From JAMLHH01 sp037189845 (GTDB taxonomy: Bacteria > Bacteroidota > Bacteroidia > Chitinophagales > JADIYW01): a stretch of 64,000 bases of DNA. Made by a program: the position numbers and the translations under genes. This document shows positions 16,581 through 25,544 of this stretch, piece by piece. How positions within the stretch are numbered: the first letter of the stretch is position 1; each line of letters starts with the position of its first letter. The stretch is from positions 1-64,000 of the forward strand of contig JBBCIS010000001.1 in the NCBI GenBank assembly GCA_037189845.1. Direction: 5' to 3'. The notes below the pieces were generated by a model. It was given only the letters and a program-made list of their open reading frames with translations, did no database searches and was not told the DNA's origin.

Positions 16581-18131
16581 ATGCGAACTTTTCTTAGCAT
16601 TATAGCTGTTATTTTCATAATAAATAACATTGTCGCACAAGCGACTAATCCTAAATGGATTTCTACAATAGAAAATTCTAAGACAAATAATTTTCAGAGT
16701 ACTATTCAAGCAGATTCCTCAGGTATATTGATAGTAAGAAATGGTTTTGATAATACTGTTTATGAAAGAAAATTAAGAAGTAATGCTGTGGAGCAATATG
16801 ATTTATCTGGTAAGTTAGTGTATAGAAAAGAGTATGATGATAAAGATAAATATCCTTATTTCATACTTTCTGCATGGACAGGAAGCCACTATCTGTTTAT
16901 GGTAAGAGAGCACGATTCTAAAACTCAAAAGCTTGTATTCAAAACCCTGACAAGCCAGAATCTTGACATAAGAAATGCGAATGAGAAAAATATTTTTAGT
17001 AAAAACACTATCGAAGATCAATTTACTTATAATAGGGTAAGTATTTCTAAAGATCTAAAGAAGTTTGCCTTAGTGAATACTAATGGTTCAAACACTTCCA
17101 AAAAAGCTTCGCCTCTAAATATAAATGTTATTTCATTTGATAGCAATGGTGAGAAGTTGTGGGAAAAAGAAATTGTCAATGCCGAATTCGATGATTATTT
17201 TTCTGAAACACTTTCTTCTCAAATTGATAATGAAGGTGATATTGCTATTCTTCAGAAAAACTATGCAAAAGATAATACATCAAAACGGGAGAGTTATAAA
17301 GTAGAAAAAGAGATTATTGATGGTTTTTATTATGAACTCATCTATATTTCAGATAATGGGAATAAAGTATCAAGGTCAAAAATTACACTTGATAATGGGA
17401 CAGTTACAGATGTTTATTTGTCTGATAATAATGGCGGTGGTATTGATTTGATTGGAATGTTTGGCTCTCCAAAAGATAATGCTTTTAAAGGTACATTTTA
17501 CGGAAAAGTGAATAAAAATGGCAAGGTTGAAAATATTATTATGGATAAGTTTTCAGCTGAATTTGTTGGACAGTTTAATGAAAAGCATACTTCAGATATC
17601 GATAAAACAGCCTTGCATTCTAATTTTGAGATAGCACAGGTTGAATATAGAAATGATGGAGGGTTTTATTTGATTTCTGAATATCTAGAGAATTATTACA
17701 CAGGTGGAACTACGTACCTCATTTGTGGGTATATGATAGTAAGTTCTATCGATAAAGATGGCAAGGTAATATTTCATAAAAAAATACCGAAATTTCATTC
17801 AGGTCAGGATGGAATTTGTAGCTCTTTCTTTGGATATGTTAAAGATGAAAAATTAAACTTAATCTATAATGAGAGTAAAGAAAATATTCAGAAACCTTTT
17901 GACAAGAGCTTCTTAAAGGTCTTGTTCACTAGAAGTTCAACTATAATGAGAACTATCGATACTCAAGGTGAAATTACTAGCGTGGAGCTATGGCAGAATA
18001 AAGATTATTCAACTGTATTTATTCCAAGTTACGCACATATAATCAATGATAATAGAATGCTTTATTTTACTGGAGGAATTCCTTATTTTGTAAAACCTTC
18101 AAAATTAGGGTTATTCACTTTTACTAAGTAA
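16581..18131 (+). CDS. Exported protein of unknown function, possibly beta-propeller
   Basis: 516 residues from the ATG at 16581, which gives a good signal peptide (MRTFLSIIAVIFIINNIVA); an in-frame TTG at 16512 would add 23 hydrophobic but unneeded residues. I recognise no family. Recurrent short strands such as YDLSGKLVYRKEYD, ISFDSNGEKLWEKEI, GKVNKNGKVENIIM and SSIDKDGKVIFHKKI read like blades of a propeller or WD40/PQQ-like fold. No sorting domain is visible at the C-terminus (LGLFTFTK). The DNA is noticeably more AT-rich than the flanking genes. It lies ~200 bp after the S41 peptidase and ~120 bp before a large T9SS protein, with no clear functional link. Confidence 0.6.
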   Translation: MRTFLSIIAVIFIINNIVAQATNPKWISTIENSKTNNFQSTIQADSSGILIVRNGFDNTVYERKLRSNAVEQYDLSGKLVYRKEYDDKDKYPYFILSAWTGSHYLFMVREHDSKTQKLVFKTLTSQNLDIRNANEKNIFSKNTIEDQFTYNRVSISKDLKKFALVNTNGSNTSKKASPLNINVISFDSNGEKLWEKEIVNAEFDDYFSETLSSQIDNEGDIAILQKNYAKDNTSKRESYKVEKEIIDGFYYELIYISDNGNKVSRSKITLDNGTVTDVYLSDNNGGGIDLIGMFGSPKDNAFKGTFYGKVNKNGKVENIIMDKFSAEFVGQFNEKHTSDIDKTALHSNFEIAQVEYRNDGGFYLISEYLENYYTGGTTYLICGYMIVSSIDKDGKVIFHKKIPKFHSGQDGICSSFFGYVKDEKLNLIYNESKENIQKPFDKSFLKVLFTRSSTIMRTIDTQGEITSVELWQNKDYSTVFIPSYAHIINDNRMLYFTGGIPYFVKPSKLGLFTFTK

Positions 18132-18251
18132 ATATAATCACTACCCATTTTTACATTCTCATATTTTGCTGTTCTCGCTTTCTGACAGTTTTTCTGTAAT
18201 TTACATCATTACATTGCGTTCAATAAGCATCAGTCATTGAAAATTGAAATA

Positions 18252-20906
18252 ATGAAAAGATTTTTACTACTGGCAATTGTCAGCCTTTTATATACGATAG
18301 AAGTTTTTGCTACTCACAACAGGGCAGGGGAAATTACCTACAGTCAGGTAGCTGGTCTGACTTATGACTTTACGATATCAACGTATACGAAATCCAGCTC
18401 TGTAGATGCTGACCGGAGCGAATTAATGATTTTCTGGGGTGATGGGACATCTACCATGTTACCAAGAACTACAGAGGCAGAATTGGGAAATGACATCAAG
18501 CTGAACAGATATACAGGTCGTCATACCTATAGCGGCCCTTTTAATTATGTGGTATATGTAGTAGATCCGAACAGGATTGAAAGTATTCTGAATATCTCCA
18601 ATTCAGTAAATGTCCCGTTTTATATAGAAGATACTTTGAAGATATTGGATCCTACGGTATATGGATTTAATAACTCTCCCATTTTGCTGAATCCGCCGAT
18701 CGATTTTGGTAATGTCGGTGAGGTTTTCTTACATAATCCTAATGCCTTTGACCCGGATGGCGATAGCTTGTCATATGTATTGATTCCTCCTAAACAAGGA
18801 GTAGGAATGAATGTCCCGGGCTATGTTTCTCCGGCTCAGATCAATCCTGGGACCGATAATGTGCTGACACTCAATTCAGCTACAGGAGAGTTAAGATGGG
18901 ATGCGCCTCAAAGACAGGGGATTTATAATGTGGCCATTTTGATTACTGAGTATAGAAATGGTCTGGTGATCGGTACTGTGGTGAGAGACTTGCAGATTAT
19001 CATTCAGGCATCTAATAATCAACCGCCGGTGATCGAAGGCAAAGAAGAAATATGTGTCATAGCCGGTGATACCATCAATGAATTGTATATTGCTACCGAT
19101 CCGAATGCAGGCAATCAAATCAGATTTATTTCTAACGGTGCGCCGTATCTGGTCGCTCAAAGCAAAGCGCAGTTCAATGTAGTAAGCACTGGTAACCCTG
19201 CTTCTGCTCAGTTTTATTGGCCAACGACCTGTGATCATTTGAGAAATACAAGCTACCAGGTAGTTATTAAGGCTGAAGATAATGCCCCGATTCCCTTAGT
19301 AGACTTAAAAACAGTTACGATTAAAGTGCTTGCTCCTGCACCGGAAAATTTTACAGCTGTTTATAATCCTGCAGCACACAATGTTAAGTTGACATGGGAT
19401 GCAAATTATGCTTGCAGGGGCTCAGATAAATTCCAGGGCTTTTCCGTTTGGAGAAAGCAGGGTTGCGGCTATCAGGTAGATTCCTGTAATAATAATCTGG
19501 AGGCATTGGGTTATACAAAACTCGGAGAAACAACCTCCAATGAATGGATCGATAGTGATTTGAAAAGAGGTGTGGATTATAGCTATGTTGTCGTTGCAGA
19601 ATTCGCAAGCAAAAGCCAGATTGGATTATTATATAATAAATTTCAGGGAATCAGTTCTGAGGAAGTTTGTGTTGAATTACCGCTGAATATTCCGGTGTTT
19701 TATCACGTAGATGTTAAAAATACGGATCCGGCAAACGGAAGCATATATGTAGAATGGTCTAAACCTCAGGCCGAAGTTTTAGATACAGTTGTCAATCGTG
19801 GACCTTACAAAATCATATTATTCAGAATAGAAAACGGAAACAGAACGCAATTAAAAGAGACAATTGCTCAGACCTATTCATCTGTATGGGATACTACTTT
19901 CACTGACACAGGATTGAATACTGTTGCGAATCAGTATACCTATATTCTGGAATTCTATGTCGCAGGAGATGATCTTTTGGGTGAATCACTTGAGGCTTCT
20001 TCGATTTTCTTATCTGTTACACCTTCTAATGAAACTTTGGCGTTGAATTGGTCCGCAAACGTTCCGTGGACAAATGAGATGTATTATATTCATCAGCAGC
20101 AGGAAGATGGTTCATTTATAATGATAGACAGTACTGCAGAAACAACCTATCTTCACAGTTCGCTTTCCAATGATTCCACCTACTGCTATAAGATCGAAGG
20201 TAAAGGAAATTACAACAGAGAAGGATTGAAGTACCCATTGATCAATTTCTCTCAGATAGTATGTGAGCAGCCTAAAGATACCACTCCGCCATGTCCGCCG
20301 GTACTGAGAGTAGAGAACTTCTGCACGAATGATCATCTGGATAAAAATACCTTTGTTAACTACCTGAGCTGGAACTTTGCCAGAAATTGTACTGACAGCG
20401 TAGCTGTGAAATTTTATATTTATTACAAAGAAAACAACACTGCTCAGTACGCGCTGATAGATAGTGTTATAGGTGCTCAGGAACGACAATACGAGCACCA
20501 TTTAGAGAATAATTCATTGACTGGCTGTTATCAGATTACTGCAATTGACGAAGTGGATAACGTTAGCCCTTTATCCAATGAGATCTGTGTCTCAGATTGT
20601 CCGGTGTATGAATTGCCCAATACATTTACTCCTAATGGTGATGGTGTAAATGATCTTTATACGCCTATCATTCCATATTCAGGAGTTTCCAGAGTCGAAA
20701 TGAAGATATTCAACAGAATGGGCAATCTGGTTTTTGAGACAACCTCTCCTGACATTAACTGGGACGGAAAAGATCAGAAAACTCAGAAAGAGATTCCGAC
20801 CGGAGTGTTCTACTACGTTTGTGAAGTTTATTTCGGGACACTGGACGGAGAATCCAGGTTAGAAAGGCCGTTGAGTGGCTACATTCATTTAATCAGAGGA
20901 AAATAA
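18252..20906 (+). CDS. Large secreted protein with gliding motility-associated (type B) C-terminal domain
   Basis: 884 residues from the ATG at 18252 (a TTG five codons earlier was not chosen). Signal peptide MKRFLLLAIVSLLYTIEVFA, then THNRAGEITYSQVAGLTYD, a start often seen in large Bacteroidota surface proteins. A cadherin/PKD-like region (~25-260) with NAFDPDGDSLSYVLIPP follows, then fibronectin type III-like modules (~370-760). The last ~90 residues (LPNTFTPNGDGVNDLYTPI to YIHLIRGK) are a classic CHU_C type B T9SS sorting domain. Likely a cell-surface adhesin or gliding-associated protein. ribE begins 2 bases after its stop, which makes an odd pair. Confidence 0.9.
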   Translation: MKRFLLLAIVSLLYTIEVFATHNRAGEITYSQVAGLTYDFTISTYTKSSSVDADRSELMIFWGDGTSTMLPRTTEAELGNDIKLNRYTGRHTYSGPFNYVVYVVDPNRIESILNISNSVNVPFYIEDTLKILDPTVYGFNNSPILLNPPIDFGNVGEVFLHNPNAFDPDGDSLSYVLIPPKQGVGMNVPGYVSPAQINPGTDNVLTLNSATGELRWDAPQRQGIYNVAILITEYRNGLVIGTVVRDLQIIIQASNNQPPVIEGKEEICVIAGDTINELYIATDPNAGNQIRFISNGAPYLVAQSKAQFNVVSTGNPASAQFYWPTTCDHLRNTSYQVVIKAEDNAPIPLVDLKTVTIKVLAPAPENFTAVYNPAAHNVKLTWDANYACRGSDKFQGFSVWRKQGCGYQVDSCNNNLEALGYTKLGETTSNEWIDSDLKRGVDYSYVVVAEFASKSQIGLLYNKFQGISSEEVCVELPLNIPVFYHVDVKNTDPANGSIYVEWSKPQAEVLDTVVNRGPYKIILFRIENGNRTQLKETIAQTYSSVWDTTFTDTGLNTVANQYTYILEFYVAGDDLLGESLEASSIFLSVTPSNETLALNWSANVPWTNEMYYIHQQQEDGSFIMIDSTAETTYLHSSLSNDSTYCYKIEGKGNYNREGLKYPLINFSQIVCEQPKDTTPPCPPVLRVENFCTNDHLDKNTFVNYLSWNFARNCTDSVAVKFYIYYKENNTAQYALIDSVIGAQERQYEHHLENNSLTGCYQITAIDEVDNVSPLSNEICVSDCPVYELPNTFTPNGDGVNDLYTPIIPYSGVSRVEMKIFNRMGNLVFETTSPDINWDGKDQKTQKEIPTGVFYYVCEVYFGTLDGESRLERPLSGYIHLIRGK

Positions 20907-20908
20907 TT

Positions 20909-21499
20909 ATGTTTACAGGTATCATAGAAACAATCGGAAGGGTAGTGGATATCCGTAAAGAAGAAGAGAATCTGCATTTTATTTTTGAAAGCTCAGTTGC
21001 TCAGGAGTTGAAGATAGATCAGAGCGTAGCGCACAATGGGGTTTGTCTGACTGTAGTATCCATTGAGGGAGATACCTATCAGGTGACAGCTATCAAAGAA
21101 ACATTGGATAAAACCAATCTTGGGAGCTTACAGATCGGAGATGCTGTAAATATCGAAAGAGCGATGATTGCAGGAGCGAGACTGGATGGCCATATTGTAC
21201 AGGGACACGTGGATACTACTGCAAAGCTTAAAAAGATCAAAGATGCTGACGGTAGTACAGAATTTCATTTCAAATTATCAAAAGATACAGAGTTTTTTCT
21301 GGTGGATAAGGGTTCGGTCTGCATAGATGGAGTGAGCCTGACCGTCGTTAAAACTGACAAAAGAAAATTCCACGTAGCGATTATTCCTTACACGTTAGAA
21401 CATACGATTTTTCATCAGTACAAAGAAAGAGATATCGTCAATATGGAGTTTGATGTCATCGGGAAATATATTCAGAAGTATTTGAAGAAGATGAAGTAG
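20909..21499 (+). CDS. ribE: Riboflavin synthase alpha subunit
   Basis: 196 residues, normal. It dismutates two 6,7-dimethyl-8-ribityllumazine molecules to riboflavin. Both lumazine-binding barrels are present: MFTGIIETIGRV at the N-terminus with the NGVCLTVVSIEG block (~45-56), and the second half with GHIVQGHVDTTAKL (~92-105) and IDGVSLTVVKTD (~140-151). Only two bases separate it from the preceding surface-protein gene, so it is probably co-transcribed; there is no room for an FMN riboswitch. Cytoplasmic. Confidence 0.96.
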   Translation: MFTGIIETIGRVVDIRKEEENLHFIFESSVAQELKIDQSVAHNGVCLTVVSIEGDTYQVTAIKETLDKTNLGSLQIGDAVNIERAMIAGARLDGHIVQGHVDTTAKLKKIKDADGSTEFHFKLSKDTEFFLVDKGSVCIDGVSLTVVKTDKRKFHVAIIPYTLEHTIFHQYKERDIVNMEFDVIGKYIQKYLKKMK

Positions 21500-21805
21500 G
21501 GCCCCAAGCTTTTCTTACGCAGAGCATTCTAAATATTCAACATATAATCATCCGAAGAGATAGCCACGAATTCACTAATAAATGGATAAATCTTTCAGTT
21601 TCTTCATGGTATGGCGGTTCTGAATGTGAATATTTCTATTTAAATTTTCCAATACTATGCGGAAAATTCAATTCGTGCATTAATGACAAACAATATCCTT
21701 TTAAATGCGAATGCCGTGTTTCTTACGAAGCGAATTTTGCTGAATTAAATAATTAAGTGTAAATTAATGACAGATTTGTAGTTGAAATGCAAATCTGTCA
21801 ATATT
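21500..21805. other. Intergenic region with an 11-bp inverted repeat before the ATPase gene
   Basis: No gene seen. An inverted repeat TGACAGATTTG (21768-21778) / CAAATCTGTCA (21790-21800) ends 5 bases before the ATG at 21806 and could hide the start region in the mRNA or bind a repressor. A weaker pair CACGAATT (21565-21572) / AATTCGTG (21670-21677) lies further upstream. No TAnnTTTG box was found. Confidence 0.45.
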
Positions 21806-22975
21806 ATGAATAAGTTGTTTATACACAGGGAGTTGAAAAGTGAAATGCTGAGGCTGAAAGAGTATTATTCAGTTTTGGTGTTGATTGGCCCTCGTCAATC
21901 CGGTAAAACTACGCTTTGTAAAGAGTGTTTTTCCGGATATCACTATGTCAATTTAGAGAATATTGCTTTGAGAGAGCAGATAGCATTGGCTCCTGTGGAT
22001 TTTTTGAAACAATTTGCCGGAGGTATGATTCTGGATGAAGTACAGCAATATCCGGATTTGTTTTCTTATATACAGGTTGTAGTGGATGATTTGCCGGATA
22101 GCCGCTTTGTCCTTACAGGAAGCAGTAATTTTTCTTTGATGGAAAAGGTGACCCAATCTTTAGCAGGTCGTGCTGCTACGTTATCACTGCTACCTCTGTC
22201 AATAACTGAGCTGGAAGAAGTAGCAGAAATATCTACAGATACTTTGTTGCTGAATGGAGGATACCCAGCTGTCTGGGGCAAAAAAATACCTGTTCAGGAT
22301 GTAGCTCGACAATATTATAATACTTATGTGGAGCGGGATGTCAGACAGCTGCTCAATGTAAAGGATATTACAAAATTTCAGACATTTATCAGACTATGTG
22401 CAGGCCGAATCGGTACAGAATTGAATGCTTCGGCATTATCTAATGAGGTAGGAGTGACGGTTCATACGATACAGGAGTGGTTGAGTGTTTTGGAAGCTTC
22501 ATATATTATATTTCGCTTGCCTCCTTTTTACCGGAATATAGGAAAAAGATTAGTGAAAGCCCCTAAGATATATTTTTGTGATACGGGTTTAGTATGTTAT
22601 TTATTGGGGATAGAAACAGAATTGCAATTATCTACCCATCCGCTCAGGGGGGCTATTTTTGAAAATTACTGTGTTCTTGAATTGTTGAAAAACAGATATA
22701 ATAAGGGGAAAGCCTCCAATCTTTATTTTTATCGGGATCAGTCACAAAGAGAAGTCGATATTGTACAGGAATATGGAATGGATTATCATGCTTATGAGAT
22801 AAAATCGTCAAGGATATTCCACAAAGATTTCCTCAAAAATCTACATTATCTGAAAAAATTGCTGGGAGACAATCTTACTCAAACGCAAGTGATTTATGAC
22901 GGAGATTTAAACATCAATAGTAAAGAAAACGGGATGATAAATTTCAGAAATTTACCATCCCATTTTAAAAATTAG
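21806..22975 (+). CDS. AAA+ ATPase with DUF4143 domain
   Basis: 389 residues from the ATG at 21806; an upstream in-frame TTG at 21782 falls inside an inverted repeat and was rejected. N-terminal P-loop domain: Walker A GPRQSGKT at ~28-35 and Walker B GGMILDEVQQYPDLF (~72-86), then the sensor VLTGSSNFSLM. The C-terminal half is DUF4143, ending in the nuclease-like EVDIVQEYGMDYHAYEIKSS segment. These are widespread solitary archaeal and bacterial ATPases, often in accessory DNA; cellular role unknown. Convergent with tyrS, and its 3' coding end forms a hairpin. Confidence 0.9.
   Translation: MNKLFIHRELKSEMLRLKEYYSVLVLIGPRQSGKTTLCKECFSGYHYVNLENIALREQIALAPVDFLKQFAGGMILDEVQQYPDLFSYIQVVVDDLPDSRFVLTGSSNFSLMEKVTQSLAGRAATLSLLPLSITELEEVAEISTDTLLLNGGYPAVWGKKIPVQDVARQYYNTYVERDVRQLLNVKDITKFQTFIRLCAGRIGTELNASALSNEVGVTVHTIQEWLSVLEASYIIFRLPPFYRNIGKRLVKAPKIYFCDTGLVCYLLGIETELQLSTHPLRGAIFENYCVLELLKNRYNKGKASNLYFYRDQSQREVDIVQEYGMDYHAYEIKSSRIFHKDFLKNLHYLKKLLGDNLTQTQVIYDGDLNINSKENGMINFRNLPSHFKN
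22931..22961. terminator. Terminator hairpin overlapping the 3' end of the ATPase gene
   Basis: GGGATG (22931-22936) pairs with CATCCC (22956-22961); inside, TAAATTT (22938-22944) pairs with AAATTTA (22948-22954) after one a/c mismatch, leaving a 3-base loop. ATTTT follows, although the stop codon comes at 22973-22975, so the hairpin lies within coding sequence and ends transcription from both convergent genes. Confidence 0.65.
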
Positions 22976-22990
22976 AATATAAGCTGTGGT

Positions 22991-24271
22991 TTATTCTATC
23001 ACTACCAGGTGATAATCTTTTTTGCCTTTTCTGACTAAAATAAATTTTCCATTAATGATATCATCTGCAGAAATCTGAGTCTGGTCAGTGGCTTTTTCCT
23101 GATTGATAGATACTGCATTACTTTGTAAAGCACGTTTTGCTTCTCCTTTTGAACTGTAGATATTGGTATGAGTAGCCAAAAATTCTATAATTGGAGTAGC
23201 TTCACTCAAAACTGCTTTTTCGGCTTTATAAGTTGGTACACCATCGAAAATTTCTAACAATGTTCTTTCGTCCAATTGAGTGAGAGAATCTTTAGTGGAT
23301 TTACCGAACAATACTTCAGAAGCCTGTACAGCGTTGTCATATTCTTCCTTAGAATGCACCCTTATAGTCAGATCCTGAGCCAGTGCTTTTTGCAAAACTC
23401 TCAAATGAGGAGCTTCTTCGTGCTGAGCTATCAGAGCCGCAGTTTCTTCCTGAGAGAAGAAGCAGAATATCTTGATCCAGTTTTTTGCATCTTCATCAGA
23501 AGCATTCAGCCAGAACTGATAAAATTTATACGGAGAAGTTCTTGCAGGATCCAGCCAGACATTCCCTTGCTCTGTTTTACCGAATTTACCGCCGTCTGCT
23601 TTTTTTACCAATGGAGAAGTCAATGCATAAGCATCGCCACCATCCATTTTGCGAATCAGCTCGGTTCCCGTAGTAATATTTCCCCATTGATCACTGCCAC
23701 CCATCTGTACTTTAACTCCTTTGTTTTTGTACAAATGGTAGAAATCATACCCCTGTATCAACTGGTAAGAAAATTCAGTAAAAGATATTCCTACATCACC
23801 GGTAAATCTTTGTTTCACTGAATCTTTAGACATCATGTAATTGACAGTAATATACTTTCCTACATCACGGATAAATCCTAAGAAGCTGAATTCCTTGAAC
23901 CAATCATAGTTGTTGACTACTTCTGCCGGATTGTCTACTCCTTCAAATTGTAAAAATTTACTCAATTGTCTGGTGATACCGTCCAGATTTTTTTGAAGTT
24001 CTATATCCGTCAAAAGATTTCTTTCTTTGGATTTTCCGGAAGGATCACCGACCATGCCCGTTGCCCCGCCTACGAGTGCTATAGGTAAATGACCGTATTT
24101 CTGAAGATGCATTAAGATGATAATCGGAACAAGGCTACCGATATGAAGGCTATCTGCAGTAGGATCGAAGCCAATATAAGCTTTGACTTTTTCCTTTGCA
24201 AACAATTCTTTTGTGCCCGGAGTCATATCCTGAATCAAGCCTCTCCATTCCAGTTCTTCAACTAAATTCAC
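22991..24271 (-). CDS. tyrS: Tyrosyl-tRNA synthetase
   Basis: 426 residues, normal. It charges tRNA-Tyr. Class I signatures: the HIGH-type motif in GFDPTADSLHIGSLVPI (~34-50), YDFYHLY and GGSDQWGNITTG (~190-201) for tyrosine and ATP binding, and KFGKTEQGNVWLDP (~228-241) as the KMSKS-type loop. The C-terminal ~60 residues form an S4-type RNA-binding domain (SSKGEAKRALQSNAVSINQEK). Monocistronic, with a -7 box 21 bases before its ATG, and convergent with the DUF4143 ATPase (15-base gap). Confidence 0.97.
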   Translation of the reverse strand: MNLVEELEWRGLIQDMTPGTKELFAKEKVKAYIGFDPTADSLHIGSLVPIIILMHLQKYGHLPIALVGGATGMVGDPSGKSKERNLLTDIELQKNLDGITRQLSKFLQFEGVDNPAEVVNNYDWFKEFSFLGFIRDVGKYITVNYMMSKDSVKQRFTGDVGISFTEFSYQLIQGYDFYHLYKNKGVKVQMGGSDQWGNITTGTELIRKMDGGDAYALTSPLVKKADGGKFGKTEQGNVWLDPARTSPYKFYQFWLNASDEDAKNWIKIFCFFSQEETAALIAQHEEAPHLRVLQKALAQDLTIRVHSKEEYDNAVQASEVLFGKSTKDSLTQLDERTLLEIFDGVPTYKAEKAVLSEATPIIEFLATHTNIYSSKGEAKRALQSNAVSINQEKATDQTQISADDIINGKFILVRKGKKDYHLVVIE

Positions 24272-24291
24272 TTTTAAAATTTTTTGTAGTG

Positions 24292-24299
24292 CAAAAATA
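24292..24299 (-). promoter_or_regulatory. Bacteroidota -7 promoter box (TATTTTTG) of tyrS
   Basis: Reads CAAAAATA on the plus strand; perfect TAnnTTTG on the minus strand, 20 bases before the tyrS ATG. Confidence 0.55.
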
Positions 24300-24458
24300 T
24301 AATCTCTGATGTAGTTTATCGTTATTTTTTGAGTTTAACTTTATTTAAGAGAATGTTCGCACTAACAACTTATAATTTAAAAAACTTAACTTTAGGAGTT
24401 GTAATAGAGCTGATCTTTAATAAACTGTTGACTTTTAAATAAAATACAATTGAAACAT

Positions 24459-25544
24459 ATGTATATGTATGGTAGAATCGCCTTTGTGTTGACCTCGATT
24501 TTGTTCATGGCTACATTAAAGGCACAACCAGCTAAATATAGCAATGCATTTATGGATATAGGCATTGGCGCCCAAAACCTTGCTAAAGGAAATGCAGTAG
24601 TAGCCGGAGTTTCTGACTTGACTGCCGGTTATTGGAATCCGGCTGGTTTAGTGAATGTCAAAGAGACTGCCCAAATCGGATTTATGCACTCAGAGCATTT
24701 TGCAGGTGTTGCCAAATTTGATTGGCTGGGGGCAGCTTTTTCTTTGGATAGCGGAAAGCATGCAATAGGAATAAACGTGGTGAGGTTTGCAGTGGATGAC
24801 ATACCATATACACTGAACTTAATAGAGCCGGACGGGACGATTAACTATGATAATATCAGATCTTTTTCAGTGGGAGATTATGGATTTATGCTATCCTATG
24901 CCAGAAAGATTAAACCCAATCTGTCTGTAGGCGGTACTGCTAAAATTGTATACCATAAAGCCGGAGATTTTGCCAAAGCATTTGGCTTTGGTATAGATGT
25001 AGGAGCTCAATATCAATTGAAAGATTTCAAATTTGGTATAAATATCAGAGATATCTCCACAACTTTTAATGCGTGGAATTTTTCATTTACTGACGAAGAA
25101 AAAGAAATTTTTCAGCTCACAGGGAACGAAATACCTAATAATTCTTTAGAAGTAACAATGCCTAAAATCTTATTGGGAGCAGGATATTATAAAAAATTCA
25201 ACAAGTTTGAGCTCAACACAGAATTGGCTATAGATGTTACTACAGACGGAAAGAGAAATGTACTCTTGCCGGGTAAGCCATTGAGCTTTGATCCTCATCT
25301 GGGAGTAGAAGTCGGATTTGCTGAGATCGTGTATGTCAGAGGTGGTGTCAGCAATATTCAGAAAGAATTAAAAGACAATAATGTCGATAAGAAAGTAACA
25401 GTTCAGCCTAATGTGGGCGCCGGATTAAGATTTAAGACAATCGCAGTAGATTATGCTTTTACAGATGTGGGTAGCAAGGAAACTTCTACGTTCTCACACG
25501 TGATATCAGCCAGGATTGGATTTAATAAGAAGAAAAAAGATTAA
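24459..25544 (+). CDS. PorV/PorQ family outer membrane beta-barrel protein (T9SS)
   Basis: 361 residues from the ATG at 24459; an in-frame TTG is at 24450 and another ATG at 24465. Signal peptide YGRIAFVLTSILFMATLKAQ. The mature start FMDIGIGAQNLAKGNAVVAGVSDLTAGYWNPAGL is the hallmark of PorV/PorQ-like FadL-fold barrels, and the rest alternates as membrane beta strands to the C-terminus (VISARIGFNKKKKD). PorV shuttles T9SS cargo from the translocon to the sortase PorU. The gene ends by sharing a TAATG overlap with the porU2-like gene, so the two are co-translated, which supports a T9SS role. Confidence 0.88.
   Translation: MYMYGRIAFVLTSILFMATLKAQPAKYSNAFMDIGIGAQNLAKGNAVVAGVSDLTAGYWNPAGLVNVKETAQIGFMHSEHFAGVAKFDWLGAAFSLDSGKHAIGINVVRFAVDDIPYTLNLIEPDGTINYDNIRSFSVGDYGFMLSYARKIKPNLSVGGTAKIVYHKAGDFAKAFGFGIDVGAQYQLKDFKFGINIRDISTTFNAWNFSFTDEEKEIFQLTGNEIPNNSLEVTMPKILLGAGYYKKFNKFELNTELAIDVTTDGKRNVLLPGKPLSFDPHLGVEVGFAEIVYVRGGVSNIQKELKDNNVDKKVTVQPNVGAGLRFKTIAVDYAFTDVGSKETSTFSHVISARIGFNKKKKD

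Noticed and set aside
20907..20908. FMN riboswitch upstream of ribE
   Set aside because: Only two bases separate ribE from the preceding gene, and no RFN-like conserved sequence was seen before it.
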